Source: Neospora caninum Liverpool
Taxonomy: Eukaryota > Apicomplexa > Conoidasida > Eucoccidiorida > Sarcocystidae
Length of the DNA: 64,000 nt
Direction: 5' to 3'
Assembly: GCF_000208865.1 (NCBI RefSeq)
Contig: NC_018386.1
Location: forward strand, 1,426,001 to 1,490,000
Shown: positions 47,458-58,434 of the stretch, in pieces
Numbering within the stretch: the stretch's first letter is position 1
Layout: each line of letters starts with the position of its first letter
Notes under the pieces: model-generated
The model's input: only the letters and a program-made list of their open reading frames with translations
Told to the model about the DNA's origin: nothing
Databases searched by the model: none
Position numbers and translations under genes: made by a program

Positions 47458-50400
47458 GAGGACGTACTGCATCTGTCACTGAAACAAAACCCAGCATGAT
47501 TCTAAGCCTCTGTCACAAAGCAGCTACAATCAGAGAATAACTGGTAGTATGCGGCAGCGGTGACACATGAGGAGAAAACGGCTCGATCGTGCCAGCAGGT
47601 CGGTGACGATGCTTTCGGCGCAGGCGCGCGTCATCGCTACGAAGGATAGCCAATAAACCGGAATTTTCCCCGGAAATGATGTATTATGAGGAACGGGATG
47701 TTCCCCGCGGGTACTTTCTTAGGAAGCGTGGCTGTTGGTTTCTCAGTGGCTTTCCATTGTGTTGAGGTGCGTGGCATCCTGGTCTCGACGTTGCTAATGA
47801 GAGGGACTTTCGGCTTTTAGTGTGTTTTGCGCTTGTCCAACAAACCTCTTTTCAGGTCTTTACGAAGAGGGTTTCACTTTTCTGTTCGCGTGCCACAAAG
47901 TCGCGAAATGTGGCACACGAGATTTTAACACAATCCTGCGCAGTATTACTATAGAAGCTCGTGCGTTTTGTTAAGACTGCCTGGCCTCGGCATCCGCAGG
48001 ACGCGATTCCGCCGCCAAGCAGTAGAGACAGCACGCGCGCGTTTTTTTCATGGGGAAAATTTTGGATTTGATGGCACGTAATTCACTAACGTTCCCTTCT
48101 TGAAAGCAGATAGCCTGATTCGTCTGTTGCTAGGAAACAGGCTCGTCAGTATGCAGGTCGCCAGTGGAGGCACCGTTTTGAGAGCGAATTGCTAGTTGCT
48201 TAAAAGCAATATTGACGCAGTATCCACTATCGGGGAACCCGGTAATTCCAAAGCGATAAGGACACAACTTGGGGGCGGTGCAAATGTTCGGGTGGACCGA
48301 AGACCCGCAACCCCGCGAGAGGTCTGAGACCGAGGTATCTCAGTGCGGCCGTCCAATAGGAGAGCAAAAGGTTCCTGGCTAAGGTTGAAGCTTTCTTCTA
48401 TGGATGAATCAGTAGTAGATGACGCGAGTATTTGGGCAGACAACGCTCCGCTGACACCTGCACATTTTTTCCTCCAAGATAGAGGAAGAGACGAGACTCG
48501 AATACATCGTAGCACACGGAGTAACTACTGTGTCCTACGTCGAAAAGTACCGGAGCTGCAAATCGGGGCGATCTAGTAATGTGCAAGAAGTGTTATGACT
48601 CAGGAATGGCACCGCGGTAGTTATCGGACGAGGTGGGTTCCTGAAAGCAACAATACAGCAGACACTGGTACATTTCGAAAAAAACACATACGGCCCTTGG
48701 TAGGAGAACATGGTAGGAAAAAAGCAAGCGAGGGTTCAAAGGACTCGCGTAGCTGAGTGTGCGAAGCGGTGCCGTCAATCCTCAATTCTGCCTTGGGGTA
48801 TCGATCCGCTGGACGGCTGCAATGCACCGGATCGCCGTTTTGGTCCCTCGGGCCGCTAAACGTCCTCTTCCGAGCTCCTGGTGCTATTTTCCTTCACACC
48901 TAATAAAGAAGTCACCTCGAGCGCTGCACCACTGTCAAGCCTTTCCAGGGGGTCTCTTTCCCCTCTGCAGTAACGGAGCTACCAAGCCTACGACACCGCC
49001 CACAGGCGCTCTCTTGTATGAGTTGAAGCACCACATGAACTCGCCAGAAGTTTCTTTCCCTATTCTCTGCGATAATATTGCCAACTCCGGGTAAAAGGTG
49101 TGTACAGACAAGTGAGAAAACGGTGCGTGCTTTGGTACACAGAGATGCCAACAACTTTACAAATGCTTCTACGAAAATTCGAAAAGAGTGTCACGTCTCT
49201 GGCTATTCACCACGTCAACGCGAACCGTTGTTTGTGGAGTTTCCCTTTCTTCACACTTTGATGTTGACAGAAGAAATTACTTGCTCCTGACAACGCCTGA
49301 ACTGCACCAATGACAAACGTGTTCTCCGCAACAAGCATATTAGCAACGTGTTTCCTGTCTTGGCCCTGCTACGTCATGTCGGTGAGGTGGCTGTTTGTGA
49401 AGTGACACTCGCCGTTGTGAGTAGTGTGTCCTCCCGTCTTGATACGAATTCCTTAGCAGATTCGAAAAAAGAAGGGCAAATGGAACAGGATACTTATGTC
49501 CTGCCCTCTAGGGTTTTGTTTCGTGTTAAGGAAGAAGAGAGAACCCGAGAGTGAAAACCCGAGGCCACACCGTTTTTTCTTAAATGGCTGTTGCGTCGAC
49601 CTCCCCCTGTGCTTCATTTTCCCCAGTTTCCGCCCCTTCCGATCGCGCGCACGATAAAGGGTCGTTGCGATAAACTTCCACCTCCCCGAGCACCGCCTTC
49701 CATCGACTGGGAGGCCCCGCGGACAGAAGAGAGAATAGCCTTTCTCCCGGACGGACTGCCGATTGCCTCATCGAAATTCTTTTGGCACTTGCTCGTGAAA
49801 TTCTCTCCTTTTTGTGGACGCCTCTATCTCGCACTTAATTGTCCGTTTATTTTGTCTTTCGTTTCTTTAAACTTTTTTTCCGTGTTATCTTTTCTTGTCC
49901 CCCGCGTGCTGTCTAAGGTGGGTTCTGGTGCAAACGAAGGGACCACTTCGTCGCTGAAGTCTCGGGATTCGCTCGCGTGAGGTTGCGTCTTGACTTGCCA
50001 TCATTCTTGTCGGAATCCAACAGATTGGCTGTTTTGTAGCAGGTGAGAAATTATGCGAAGCAGTCAGTTGTTTTCTGCGATTGTGGCTGCGCTGGGTCTG
50101 ACGGTGTCATGGGCCGCCCGCGACAAGAGTGGCGGTTTGTTGACCATCCACCCTCCTCTAAAAGTTACCTTACGCGAGTGGACGAAAGATAAACATCCCC
50201 ACTTTCTGCAATTTAGGGTTTATGTTGTGGCCCTCATTTCCTGTGTTCTTCTGTTTTTTGCTTCGTTCGTTGTCTCTGGGTGTATGTCTTCTGAGATTAC
50301 AAAACGGTCGGTGGGCGAGCATTCGCTGTTCCGAACGTGTTTGCCGCAGGTTTGTCCACCCATTGTGTGTTTTTTTCGTTTGCACCGTAGTTATAGTTTC

Positions 50401-50685
50401 AAGAACTTTGTTTATCTCTTGTATATGCCAGTTATTTTCATACGTACGCACTGGGCGTGCGCCCACAGCTAAGCAACGTAGGTCGAAGCGTGGAAGTGCA
50501 GGTATCTGCGGTGTTCCGCTTGGACCAAAACGTATTTGCAGAGTGCATTGCCTGTTTTTTCGTGTTTTTTTCTGTAGACCCGTTTTTACTTGACAACTTC
50601 TCGGCTGTGCATTGTTGGATGGTAGGTGTAACTTACTTGCTTTTTTTGTTTGATGCAGCTCCACTCTTAACGCTCAACTGCCAAG
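47458..50685. other. Gene-poor stretch and 5' region of the H2Bv gene
   Basis: No complete gene was assembled. An exon-like island at 48971-49090 is listed separately. The right end holds the leader of the histone gene: a TTTGATGCAG acceptor at 50649-50658 lies 27 bases before the start codon and suggests a 5'-UTR intron. An open frame from an ATG at 50053 has a signal-peptide-like start but low-complexity downstream sequence; it was not accepted. Confidence 0.45.
48971..49090 (+). other. Isolated exon-like segment
   Basis: A 120-base open segment lies between a CTCTGCAG acceptor and a GG|GTAAAA donor, phase 2 at both ends. It encodes TKPTTPPTGALLYELKHH and then SPEVSFPILCDNIA, which looks like normal protein. 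No partner exons were found. Confidence 0.3.
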
Positions 50686-51057
50686 ATGTCAGGAAAAGGT
50701 CCGGCACAAAAGTCTCAGGCGGCGAAGAAGACCGCCGGGAAGTCTTTGGGACCACGCTACCGTCGCCGAAAGAGAACGGAGTCTTTTGCTCTCTACATTT
50801 ACAAGGTCCTCAAGCAGGTGCATCCAGAGACTGGTGTGTCGAAGAAGAGTATGAGCATCATGAACTCGTTCATCAACGACATTTTTGATCGCTTGGCTGA
50901 TGAGGCAGTTCGTTTGATCCGTTACAACAAGAAGAGAACTTTGTCTTCTCGGGAAATCCAAACAGCTGTTCGCTTGCTGTTGCCCGGTGAGCTCAGCAAG
51001 CACGCCGTCTCGGAAGGCACGAAAGCAGTGACCAAGTATACGACATCTGGTGCATAA
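50686..51057 (+). CDS. H2Bv: Histone H2B variant (H2Bv / H2B.Z type)
   Basis: A single-exon frame of 123 residues from ATG to TAA. The N-terminal tail ([19 protein letters not shown]) leads into [20 protein letters not shown], the H2B alpha-1 region; [18 protein letters not shown] forms alpha-2; and [20 protein letters not shown] followed by EGTKAVTKY is the standard H2B C terminus. The short tail and the [10 protein letters not shown] segment fit the apicomplexan H2B variant that pairs with H2A.Z at active promoters. A pyrimidine-rich acceptor just upstream indicates a leader intron. Length and all core motifs are intact. Confidence 0.93.
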   Translation: MSGKGPAQKSQAAKKTAGKSLGPRYRRRKRTESFALYIYKVLKQVHPETGVSKKSMSIMNSFINDIFDRLADEAVRLIRYNKKRTLSSREIQTAVRLLLPGELSKHAVSEGTKAVTKYTTSGA

Positions 51058-53173
51058 TGAAATGAGACTTTAAAAAAAGTGGTGAAAGATTAATGTTGAG
51101 AGGGATTTTTATCTTCTAAAAAAGCAATCGCTTGTGTAGTCTGAGCATGAGACAAGGGGATCTGCGTTATAATATAGTTCTCATTATAACGCCTGCATCT
51201 GACAGCAACCGCCCCCCTCTGTCGTTCTTTTTCGTCTCTAGCCATTTTCCATCCGTTTTTCTCTTCGGTCGTTTTGCATTTCATACAACAACGGTGGATG
51301 CTGTGTATGACGTTATTTTCTGACAAAAACCATTTGCTCGAAATGGAATCGCTCACGCCCGCCCATCGCTTCTAAACAGCTGGTCAGTCGGGCCACCAGC
51401 CCGAACAGGGTTCGTGAGGTCACCTTGTACCGTGGAAAGAACCTGAATGATAGTGTCTTAGGGTTTTTTCGGTTTCGCACCACAGAACTTCCAGTCGGGA
51501 AAAGCGTTCCGTTCGAAAAAGGCCCCTGCAGCTCCTGTGTGCTGCTTCTAATTTGTCTTTTGTTCAAACTGTTGGAGCGAAGTGAGGTACTTCCGATCGG
51601 CAGCAGAGTCCCATGAGCAAACAGTGAAAAAAGGTACATGCAGAAATTGATTTACAGCGTCTGTCCGAGAACTACCCTACGTATGTCACTACACTGCCAA
51701 TGACTAGAGTGCGATTTTGGCTTACTGCCTGGTGAGCTATAAGGTTGAGAGATGTATGAATGTGGGTCCCGCTAGGCAGAACATCAGCGTCAGCGCAGCA
51801 TTCTGGCTCCTGTGTTTCATGCAATGCGATTGTCATCCCAAACTTCCGTAATAGGGGGGCTACCCCTGTACTAAGGGTGTTCGCTCTCTTGATCCATTCC
51901 TAACGAGCGAACCCAACGGGAGACCGCATGCACACAGATGTCGCTGTTTTCGAGCCCACACTGGATGTCATGTCTCTTGCGGACCGTACTAAGAAGAGCC
52001 ACCGGGCCTTCATAAGTGGTTATGGAAGAGGCGAAACTGTGGACACGACTGAAGAACATTTCCCCAGCAGGCATATTTTTCAGCATGCAAAGGACAAAGA
52101 AGAAGCTCAGTAAGAGCATGTATATGCAGTCAACAAGCCTTTGTTGTTTTTGTGGGTTCCCGCAGAAAAGAAGCGGAAGAGCTTGACAGCTCTAAGAAAG
52201 GAAGCATATACCTATACGTGTGTGGCTGCAATGCGGTAACTGTACAAACGCGGGAGTCGTCCCTCCCTGAAAAAAATAGTTCCATGTTATCACTCTAACG
52301 GGTACTTGAATTGTCGTTGTCTCCTCACATTCGTACTGAGCATGCTACTAGAGAAGAGGGTCCGCTGGTCTCTTCACGTCAAATGAAAGACGAGTGGATG
52401 TTGCTGGACCAGTAGATCGCTGCGGACGGGCATGTTGTGGTCTCAAGTAGACGAAGTAACGATGTGGACACACAAAAGGGACCAGCTTTCCTGTCACTAA
52501 ACAAAAGTCGATCTTGTACAGCTTCGCCTTACCACAGAAACCAACTATCAGCTGGCCTGGATAATGACGTTCGTCAGTATGTTCTAAAGGTAAAGTGTTA
52601 CTACGACTTCAGAGGCTGATGCCCTCCATGCCTGACTTTAGTTTCCCCTCCAGGAGACTGGTTTTCTAGTCTAGAGAAAAGATATCACTTGTTATGTGAT
52701 GCTGTGCAATGAGGGCAATTTAGCATCAAAAACGGCCCCAGGCTGGCTGGTACTATCCACGTCGTCACGCAATTGGCAACCAACAAACACGACTAGCCAC
52801 GCCAGGCCGGGTCGTCTCGATTGGCGTTCGGGTTTCGACCTGAACCGATGCAATTTCTCGAGAGGCTGCAGCAAGCGAGGAAGCTTCAGTAGTTTCCATC
52901 TAACGTTTGTGTTTGGCATTTTCACTTTGTTGTGCGGAGTGGACTGGCACTTCACTGACTCCAACTCCACGGGGACGTCGCTGGCTCTAGAGTATCAACC
53001 TTTTGGGACGTCGAGTGCGTTCGCCGAGGCTGTATAGCTTGAAAAGGCCTGAACGACCTTCCTCCGTTAAAAAACACAAGACGACTAACTGCCTGCTGAG
53101 CTTTGCCTGAAACTTTTTGCTCGCTGTCGGTTCGCCAGTTTGTATCTTTCCTGTCAAGTGTTGGTGAGTCAAC
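51058..53173. other. Intergenic region
   Basis: It holds the 3' end of H2Bv and the promoter side of the PAN-domain gene. A pair of related short segments near 51490 and 51590 (TTCCAGTCGGGAAAAGCGTTCC and TTCCGATCGGCAGCAGAGTCCC) is loosely repeated. Frames such as 52696-53037 have no recognisable content. Confidence 0.45.
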
Positions 53174-55615
53174 ATGTGGAAGTGTGCGATTTTTCTAACA
53201 GCGGTCACCTCCGTATGGGACCCACCGGAGGGGATTCGGGGGGCCACTTCCCTACCTACACAACTAGTGGGGAAACTCGAACCCGGCGCACAACCTTCTT
53301 TTGTCCAGGAAGAGCTAAAATGCTTCCATCCCATCAACTGGAAATCGATCGCGGGGACATACAGAACCGAGGCAGGGGTTAAGGATGCAGCTGCCTGCCA
53401 GCGGTTGTGCTCGAAGGAGGACCAGTGCACGCACTTCAATTACCATACGGACTCCCACAATTGCGAACTCAAGGTCAAGAATGGTTCAGATGTTGTGCAG
53501 GCAGCAAACGTTATTACTGGACCGAAAACATGCAGTTCAAGCTGCTTCACATTAGGGGTGGGTCACACCGCTAGGGAGTTGGCCAAGCCAGAAAAGAAGT
53601 ACAGTCCGTACGATTGCCAAAGCTGGTGTCGAGATACGAACGGCTGCGAGTACTTTACCTTCAACGTGACCTCCAGCACCTGCTTCTTGAAAGGCGCGGA
53701 TGCTGCCGGTACAGAGCGACCGTATCCCGGGGATATGATTGGTCCAAAAGAGTTCTGTAGCGGAGGTAATGAGGACGCCGAGATTGAGGAGGAACCCGAG
53801 TCAGGAACGTCTGTTGACGGTGAGGGAGGTGCGGCAGCCCCCGAAGGTGAAGAAGAGCTGAAATGCTTCCATCCTGTCAACTGGAAATCGATCGCGGGGA
53901 CATACAGAACCGAGGCAGGGGTTAAGGATGCAGCTGCCTGCCAGCGGTTGTGCTCGAAGGAGGACCAGTGCACGCACTTCAATTACCATACGGACTCCCA
54001 CAATTGCGAACTCAAGGTCAAGAATGGTTCAGATGTTGTGCAGGCAGCAAACGTTATTACTGGACCGAAAACATGCAGTTCAAGCTGCTTCACATTAGGG
54101 GTGGGTCACACCGCTAGGGAGTTGGCCAAGCCAGAAAAGAAGTACAGTCCGTACGATTGCCAAAGCTGGTGTCGAGATACGAACGGCTGCGAGTACTTTA
54201 CCTTCAACGTGACCTCCAGCACCTGCTTCTTGAAAGGCGCGGATGCTGCCGGTACAGAGCGACCGTATCCCGGGGATATGATTGGTCCAAAAGAGTTCTG
54301 TAGCGGAGGTAATGAGGACGCCGAGATTGAGGAGGAACCCGAGTCAGGAACGTCTGTTGACGGTGAGGGAGGTGCGGCAGCCCCCGAAGGTGAAGAAGAG
54401 CTGAAATGCTTCCATCCTGTCAACTGGAAATCGATCGCGGGGACATACAGAACCGAGGCAGGGGTTAAGGATGCAGCTGCCTGCCAGCGGTTGTGCTCGA
54501 AGGAGGACCAGTGCACGCACTTCAATTACCATACGGACTCCCACAATTGCGAACTCAAGGTCAAGAATGGTTCAGATGTTGTGCAGGCAGCAAACGTTAT
54601 TACTGGACCGAAAACATGCAGTTCAAGCTGCTTCACATTAGGGGTGGGTCACACCGCTAGGGAGTTGGCCAAGCCAGAAAAGAAGTACAGTCCGTACGAT
54701 TGCCAAAGCTGGTGTCGAGATACGAACGGCTGCGAGTACTTTACCTTCAACGTGACCTCCAGCACCTGCTTCTTGAAAGGCGCGGATGCTGCCGGTACAG
54801 AGCGACCGTATCCCGGGGATATGATTGGTCCAAAAGAGTTCTGTAGCGGAGGTAATGAGGACGCCGAGATTGAGGAGGAACCCGAGTCAGGAACGTCTGT
54901 TGACGGTGAGGGAGGTGCGGCAGCCCCCGAAGGTGAGGGAGGTGAGGGAGGTGAGGCAGCCCCCGAGCAGGTGGGTCCAGGAGAACAGGCACCAATTCCC
55001 GGATCATCGCCTGATGTTGGCCATGGAGAAGAGGATCTTCTGCCGCCAGTGCCTGAACTGGAAGAAGGTTCTGGCAGTGGGGGATCTGAAGTTGATAAGC
55101 CTGGTCAGATTTTGCCGTCGCGTTATCCAGCGGCCATTCCTGATACGGGTTTGTCTTCGAAACTTGTTTGCATGCATCCCCGCCACAGGACAACAACCGC
55201 GGATATTCACAAATCCCTTACAGGCATTCCGACACCGGAGGATTGTCACCTCGCGTGCTGGCACGAAAACGAATGTACGCACTTTACATACAACCTTACC
55301 ACAGGAAGATGCGACTTGAGAGCTAACGACAGCTCTCATGTTACTGAGGAGGCGAACCATATCACTGGACCCAAGACGTGCAACAGCAGTTGTTTCACCG
55401 TTGGAAAAGGCCACAGCGCACATAATATAGCTCCTATAACAGAAAAATACAGCGCTTTTGACTGCCAGAGCTGGTGCAGACAAAACAGTAAGTGCATGTA
55501 TTTCACCTACAACAGGGTGACGAAAAAGTGTTATCTCAAAGGCAGTGACGCTCCCAACACTCTAAGTCCATCTGTCAATGATGTGGTCGGTCCCAGGGAT
55601 TTCTGTCCTCCGTGA
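53174..55615 (+). CDS. Secreted PAN/apple-domain protein with eight modules
   Basis: A single open frame of 813 residues. A short hydrophobic N terminus (CAIFLTAVTSVW) could be a signal sequence. An AG acceptor at 53200-53201 after TTTTTCTAACA makes an upstream signal-peptide exon an alternative. From residue 46, three 181-residue units each hold two PAN/apple modules: one from CFHP to GPKTC, one from CFTLGVGHTARE to GPKEFC, with six regularly spaced Cys and HFNYHTDSHNC / YFTFNVTSSTC cores. Acidic Gly/Glu linkers separate the units. A fourth, diverged pair occupies about 663-813. PAN modules bind carbohydrate or protein; coccidian proteins of this build are usually micronemal or otherwise secreted adhesins. 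No transmembrane segment is seen. Units 2 and 3 look identical, pointing to recent duplication or gene conversion. Confidence 0.85.
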   Translation: MWKCAIFLTAVTSVWDPPEGIRGATSLPTQLVGKLEPGAQPSFVQEELKCFHPINWKSIAGTYRTEAGVKDAAACQRLCSKEDQCTHFNYHTDSHNCELKVKNGSDVVQAANVITGPKTCSSSCFTLGVGHTARELAKPEKKYSPYDCQSWCRDTNGCEYFTFNVTSSTCFLKGADAAGTERPYPGDMIGPKEFCSGGNEDAEIEEEPESGTSVDGEGGAAAPEGEEELKCFHPVNWKSIAGTYRTEAGVKDAAACQRLCSKEDQCTHFNYHTDSHNCELKVKNGSDVVQAANVITGPKTCSSSCFTLGVGHTARELAKPEKKYSPYDCQSWCRDTNGCEYFTFNVTSSTCFLKGADAAGTERPYPGDMIGPKEFCSGGNEDAEIEEEPESGTSVDGEGGAAAPEGEEELKCFHPVNWKSIAGTYRTEAGVKDAAACQRLCSKEDQCTHFNYHTDSHNCELKVKNGSDVVQAANVITGPKTCSSSCFTLGVGHTARELAKPEKKYSPYDCQSWCRDTNGCEYFTFNVTSSTCFLKGADAAGTERPYPGDMIGPKEFCSGGNEDAEIEEEPESGTSVDGEGGAAAPEGEGGEGGEAAPEQVGPGEQAPIPGSSPDVGHGEEDLLPPVPELEEGSGSGGSEVDKPGQILPSRYPAAIPDTGLSSKLVCMHPRHRTTTADIHKSLTGIPTPEDCHLACWHENECTHFTYNLTTGRCDLRANDSSHVTEEANHITGPKTCNSSCFTVGKGHSAHNIAPITEKYSAFDCQSWCRQNSKCMYFTYNRVTKKCYLKGSDAPNTLSPSVNDVVGPRDFCPP
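53309..53851 (+). repeat. 543 bp tandem coding unit 1
   Basis: First copy, encoding residues 46-226. It differs from unit 2 at a few bases near its start (CTAAAATGC against CTGAAATGC, CCCATC against CCTGTC). Confidence 0.93.
53852..54394 (+). repeat. 543 bp tandem coding unit 2
   Basis: Second copy, exactly 543 bases after the first. It appears identical to unit 3 on reading. Confidence 0.93.
54395..54937 (+). repeat. 543 bp tandem coding unit 3
   Basis: Third copy. It runs into short GGTGAGGGA repeats in the Gly/Glu linker near 54930-54960 before the diverged fourth PAN pair. Confidence 0.9.
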
Positions 55616-57075
55616 GTAACTTGGGAGGTTTTGCTCGGGCGCGCTTGCTTCTTCAGCATGTCGGTGTTTTAATTTAAAACATGGTGACACTTGTGCTTTT
55701 GTGAACTGAGCGAACGAAATACGGTGCTCTGCTTCTGTGCAGTCGAGTTCTTGATGATACGAAGTCACCCACGCCTTGTTCGTCAAGGCGAGACTGCGTA
55801 TGGGGCACGCAGCAAGAGAACTGAAATCTCGTAAAACCAAATAGCTGCTGTCCACTGCTTTCCGTTGGCAGCACGCATCTGGACAGGAGCACTACTATTT
55901 CAGCCATGCTTGAAGCCCATCCGACATTCGGTCGGCCAGTGATTCCAAAGGCTTGCCTGCCACTACCGCCGGTGTGCAGGAGATTCGTTAGCTTTGTTCG
56001 CGCTCAATTTTCTCTTATCAACTCGCACTACACACTACCCACAAAAGGGTGATTTTAAATCCCAAGAGAGCACCGGCAATGGCATTTCCGAAGTGTATAC
56101 CACTAAGTATAAAACGACCAACACGTTTACCTACCGTACGTTCGACGACACTGATTCGTGAACAGCATCTTGGATGAGAAATCTCCATCCATTCAGATCC
56201 CAGAAAAACTTTCGAAGTGCAATCGTTGCTTTCCTGTTAAGGCAGTTTCTCCCAGCCTCATGGGCCACGAGAGGTGTCCCTACTCTCAGGTTGTACAATG
56301 CCAGATGCCTACTCTAGTGGGACAGGCAGATCAACAGTGTGTCAGACCGTTTTGCCACGGCTTGAATTGCAATGGCAGAGCTGTAGTTCCCGCCGCCTTG
56401 TCGCAGTGTAGACACGAATGTACAAACTCTCGGTTACCGCGTCCTAACCTGCCATCGTTGCCACATGCTAAGAACCTGTACAGAAGTGGACGAACAAACT
56501 GAATTTTTTTGACTCTACTCCGATCTGAGTGGTGCGCAAGTGACGGTGATCAGATGTGCAGGTACTCGGACGCAGCGCTGGTGGGCACGCGGGTTTGACT
56601 GATGTACTTCGCAGCCTCGAAGTGGCAGTGCAGCAAAGGCAGATTCAGATACTCTAAGAAAGATGCTAGCCCCCCAGTTCAGCCGCACACTCCGTTGAGA
56701 GCTGTCGGCTGCCAGCAATGCACGAGGGCTACGTCCTGTGTTGGAGCCAGCACTCGACTCACGGTGGCCTTGGCTAGCATGCTCTCCACAATGTTTATTA
56801 CTTACTACGGACACGTCATCGCCGAGGAGAAGAGGTTGTGCTCTTTTGGTGTGCTAATCCAAGACACACACTTTCCACTTGTTCGTTTGTTTAATACATC
56901 TACGTTTTTGTTCATCGGGTTAATATATGTTGCAACGAGGTTAGAGGTTCCCCCGTACAGAGTGTTCTTTGAGATATCCCCCCCCCCCACCCCCCCGCAG
57001 CTATTTTGGAAGACAAGGGGCGCGTGATCGCATTTATTTCTTGTTTTACACAATCCTCTTCCTGTACACACCGTC
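55616..57075. other. Intergenic region
   Basis: 3' region of the PAN gene and promoter of the mucin-like gene. A poly-C tract lies at about 56978-56996. Frames at 56158-56502 and 56602-57027 have no recognisable content. Confidence 0.45.
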
Positions 57076-58434
57076 ATGAAAGTATTAAACCACACTCTTG
57101 CCCTTTGTCTTGGTAAGTGACATGATAGCATAACCGTCTTGGGTTGCTTTTGGTTTGCCGTCCCCAACGGGGGGGAACCGGCGGGGCGACTCAGACTATC
57201 ACTGACGCGGGTGCTGTCTTTTCATCCGCCAGCAGTTGTGCTCCATGTGATTGGTTCCTTTTCAGCAGGCTTGGTATCCGCTAATGGGACGACCGCTGCA
57301 TTGAGGGACTTCGCTTTGTCATTGGAGAACGCCGCGCAGAAGGTTGATGTGGGAACCTCGCCGACTCTACCTGATAATACCGGAAAAAGGCAGTCAGTTC
57401 CCGAGGACTTCGACAAAAATCCTTCCAGGTTGCTCGGGCTCTTCGAATCACTCGTGACACCTGCAATAGAGTATGACGAGGACAGCCGAATTGCGACCAG
57501 CTTTCTACAGCTTGTTGCAAACGACAGACGAAAAGGTCTGAACGACGAAGCCGTTCTTGATCACCTCTTGCGGGAGATTGATGATGTGCTGCATAAAGGA
57601 ACAGACTTCGGAGAAAGTACAGATGATAACGAAATAGATCTTTTGAAAAAGATTCTCGTCAAACACGGGAAGAAAACGCTGGTATTTCGTGCATTAGACA
57701 CTTTTTGGATGTTCGTGAGAACGTATAAGGTCGCACCCGGACTAACAACAACTACGACAAGACGGCCTCCGTACACTACAACCCGAAGGACAACAACAAA
57801 ACGAACGACAACATCAACGACACGAACAAGCACGACACCAACAACCAAACGAACAACAACATCAACGACACGGACCAGCACAACGCAAAGTACAACGACT
57901 CCGACTTCTACCAATCGGCCCACAACGACCCTGTCCACAAGCACACGAACAACTACAGTCACGACTACATCGACATCGTCGGCTTCGGCGAGTATCACCG
58001 TCGTCTCTACTCTGCGTCCTTCATCCACTGCGGCCGCAATACCGGGTGGAACAGCTGAAATATCTGTGTTCCTGGATGTTGCTGCGAGGACGCTCCTGAA
58101 TGATGTGTGCCAGAGTCAGCAGCGTGAGTGCATGGAGGAAATGGAAAACTCTTTCCACCAGGCTATCCTAGAGGAGACCCAGGACCAAACTTTTTCGAGG
58201 TCTCAGGTGGCCGTTGGCCTCTTGGCGCCGAGGAGGCGAGGAGTTGTTGCAGTCATCTACATACTCGAAGACGCCGGCCTACGCTTCTCAAGTGTTCTGC
58301 AAAAAGTTCTGGAAGATGTTCCCAGGTGTCGCACAGTTGACCATTCCCTGCCTATCTGCCGCACGTCAATAGGCATAAAGTTCTCGCGGAGAAGGATAAC
58401 CCCCACTGTGACTAGCATCCGGATGATTCCATGA
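57076..58434 (+). CDS. Secreted Thr-rich mucin-like protein
   Basis: Two exons: 57076-57112 and 57233-58434 (412 residues). Exon 1 and the start of exon 2 together make a convincing signal peptide (MKVLNHTLALCL, then VVLHVIGSFSAGLVSA), which fixes both the start and the intron. The acceptor is a tandem CAGCAG, so splicing can add or drop one Ala. Residues about 32-183 are an unrecognised, mostly helical domain. Residues about 184-265 are Thr-rich with Arg/Lys/Pro spacers (TTTRRTTTKRTTT), a likely O-glycosylated stalk. The C-terminal 130 residues hold several Cys (CQSQQREC, CRTVDHSLPICRT). There is no transmembrane segment or clear GPI signal. It is probably a secreted, vacuolar or cyst-wall type protein, but the family was not identified. 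Confidence 0.75.

Noticed and set aside
50053..50472. 139-codon frame with a signal-peptide-like start before H2Bv
   Set aside because: Downstream composition is Phe/Leu/Cys-rich and the region reads as the histone gene leader with an intron acceptor at 50658.
53309..54937. CRISPR-like regular repeats
   Set aside because: The repeats are 543 bp, directly tandem, coding and lack spacers; the genome is eukaryotic.
56602..57027. 141-codon plus-strand frame before the mucin-like gene
   Set aside because: No recognisable content, ends in the poly-C tract, and lies in the expected promoter.
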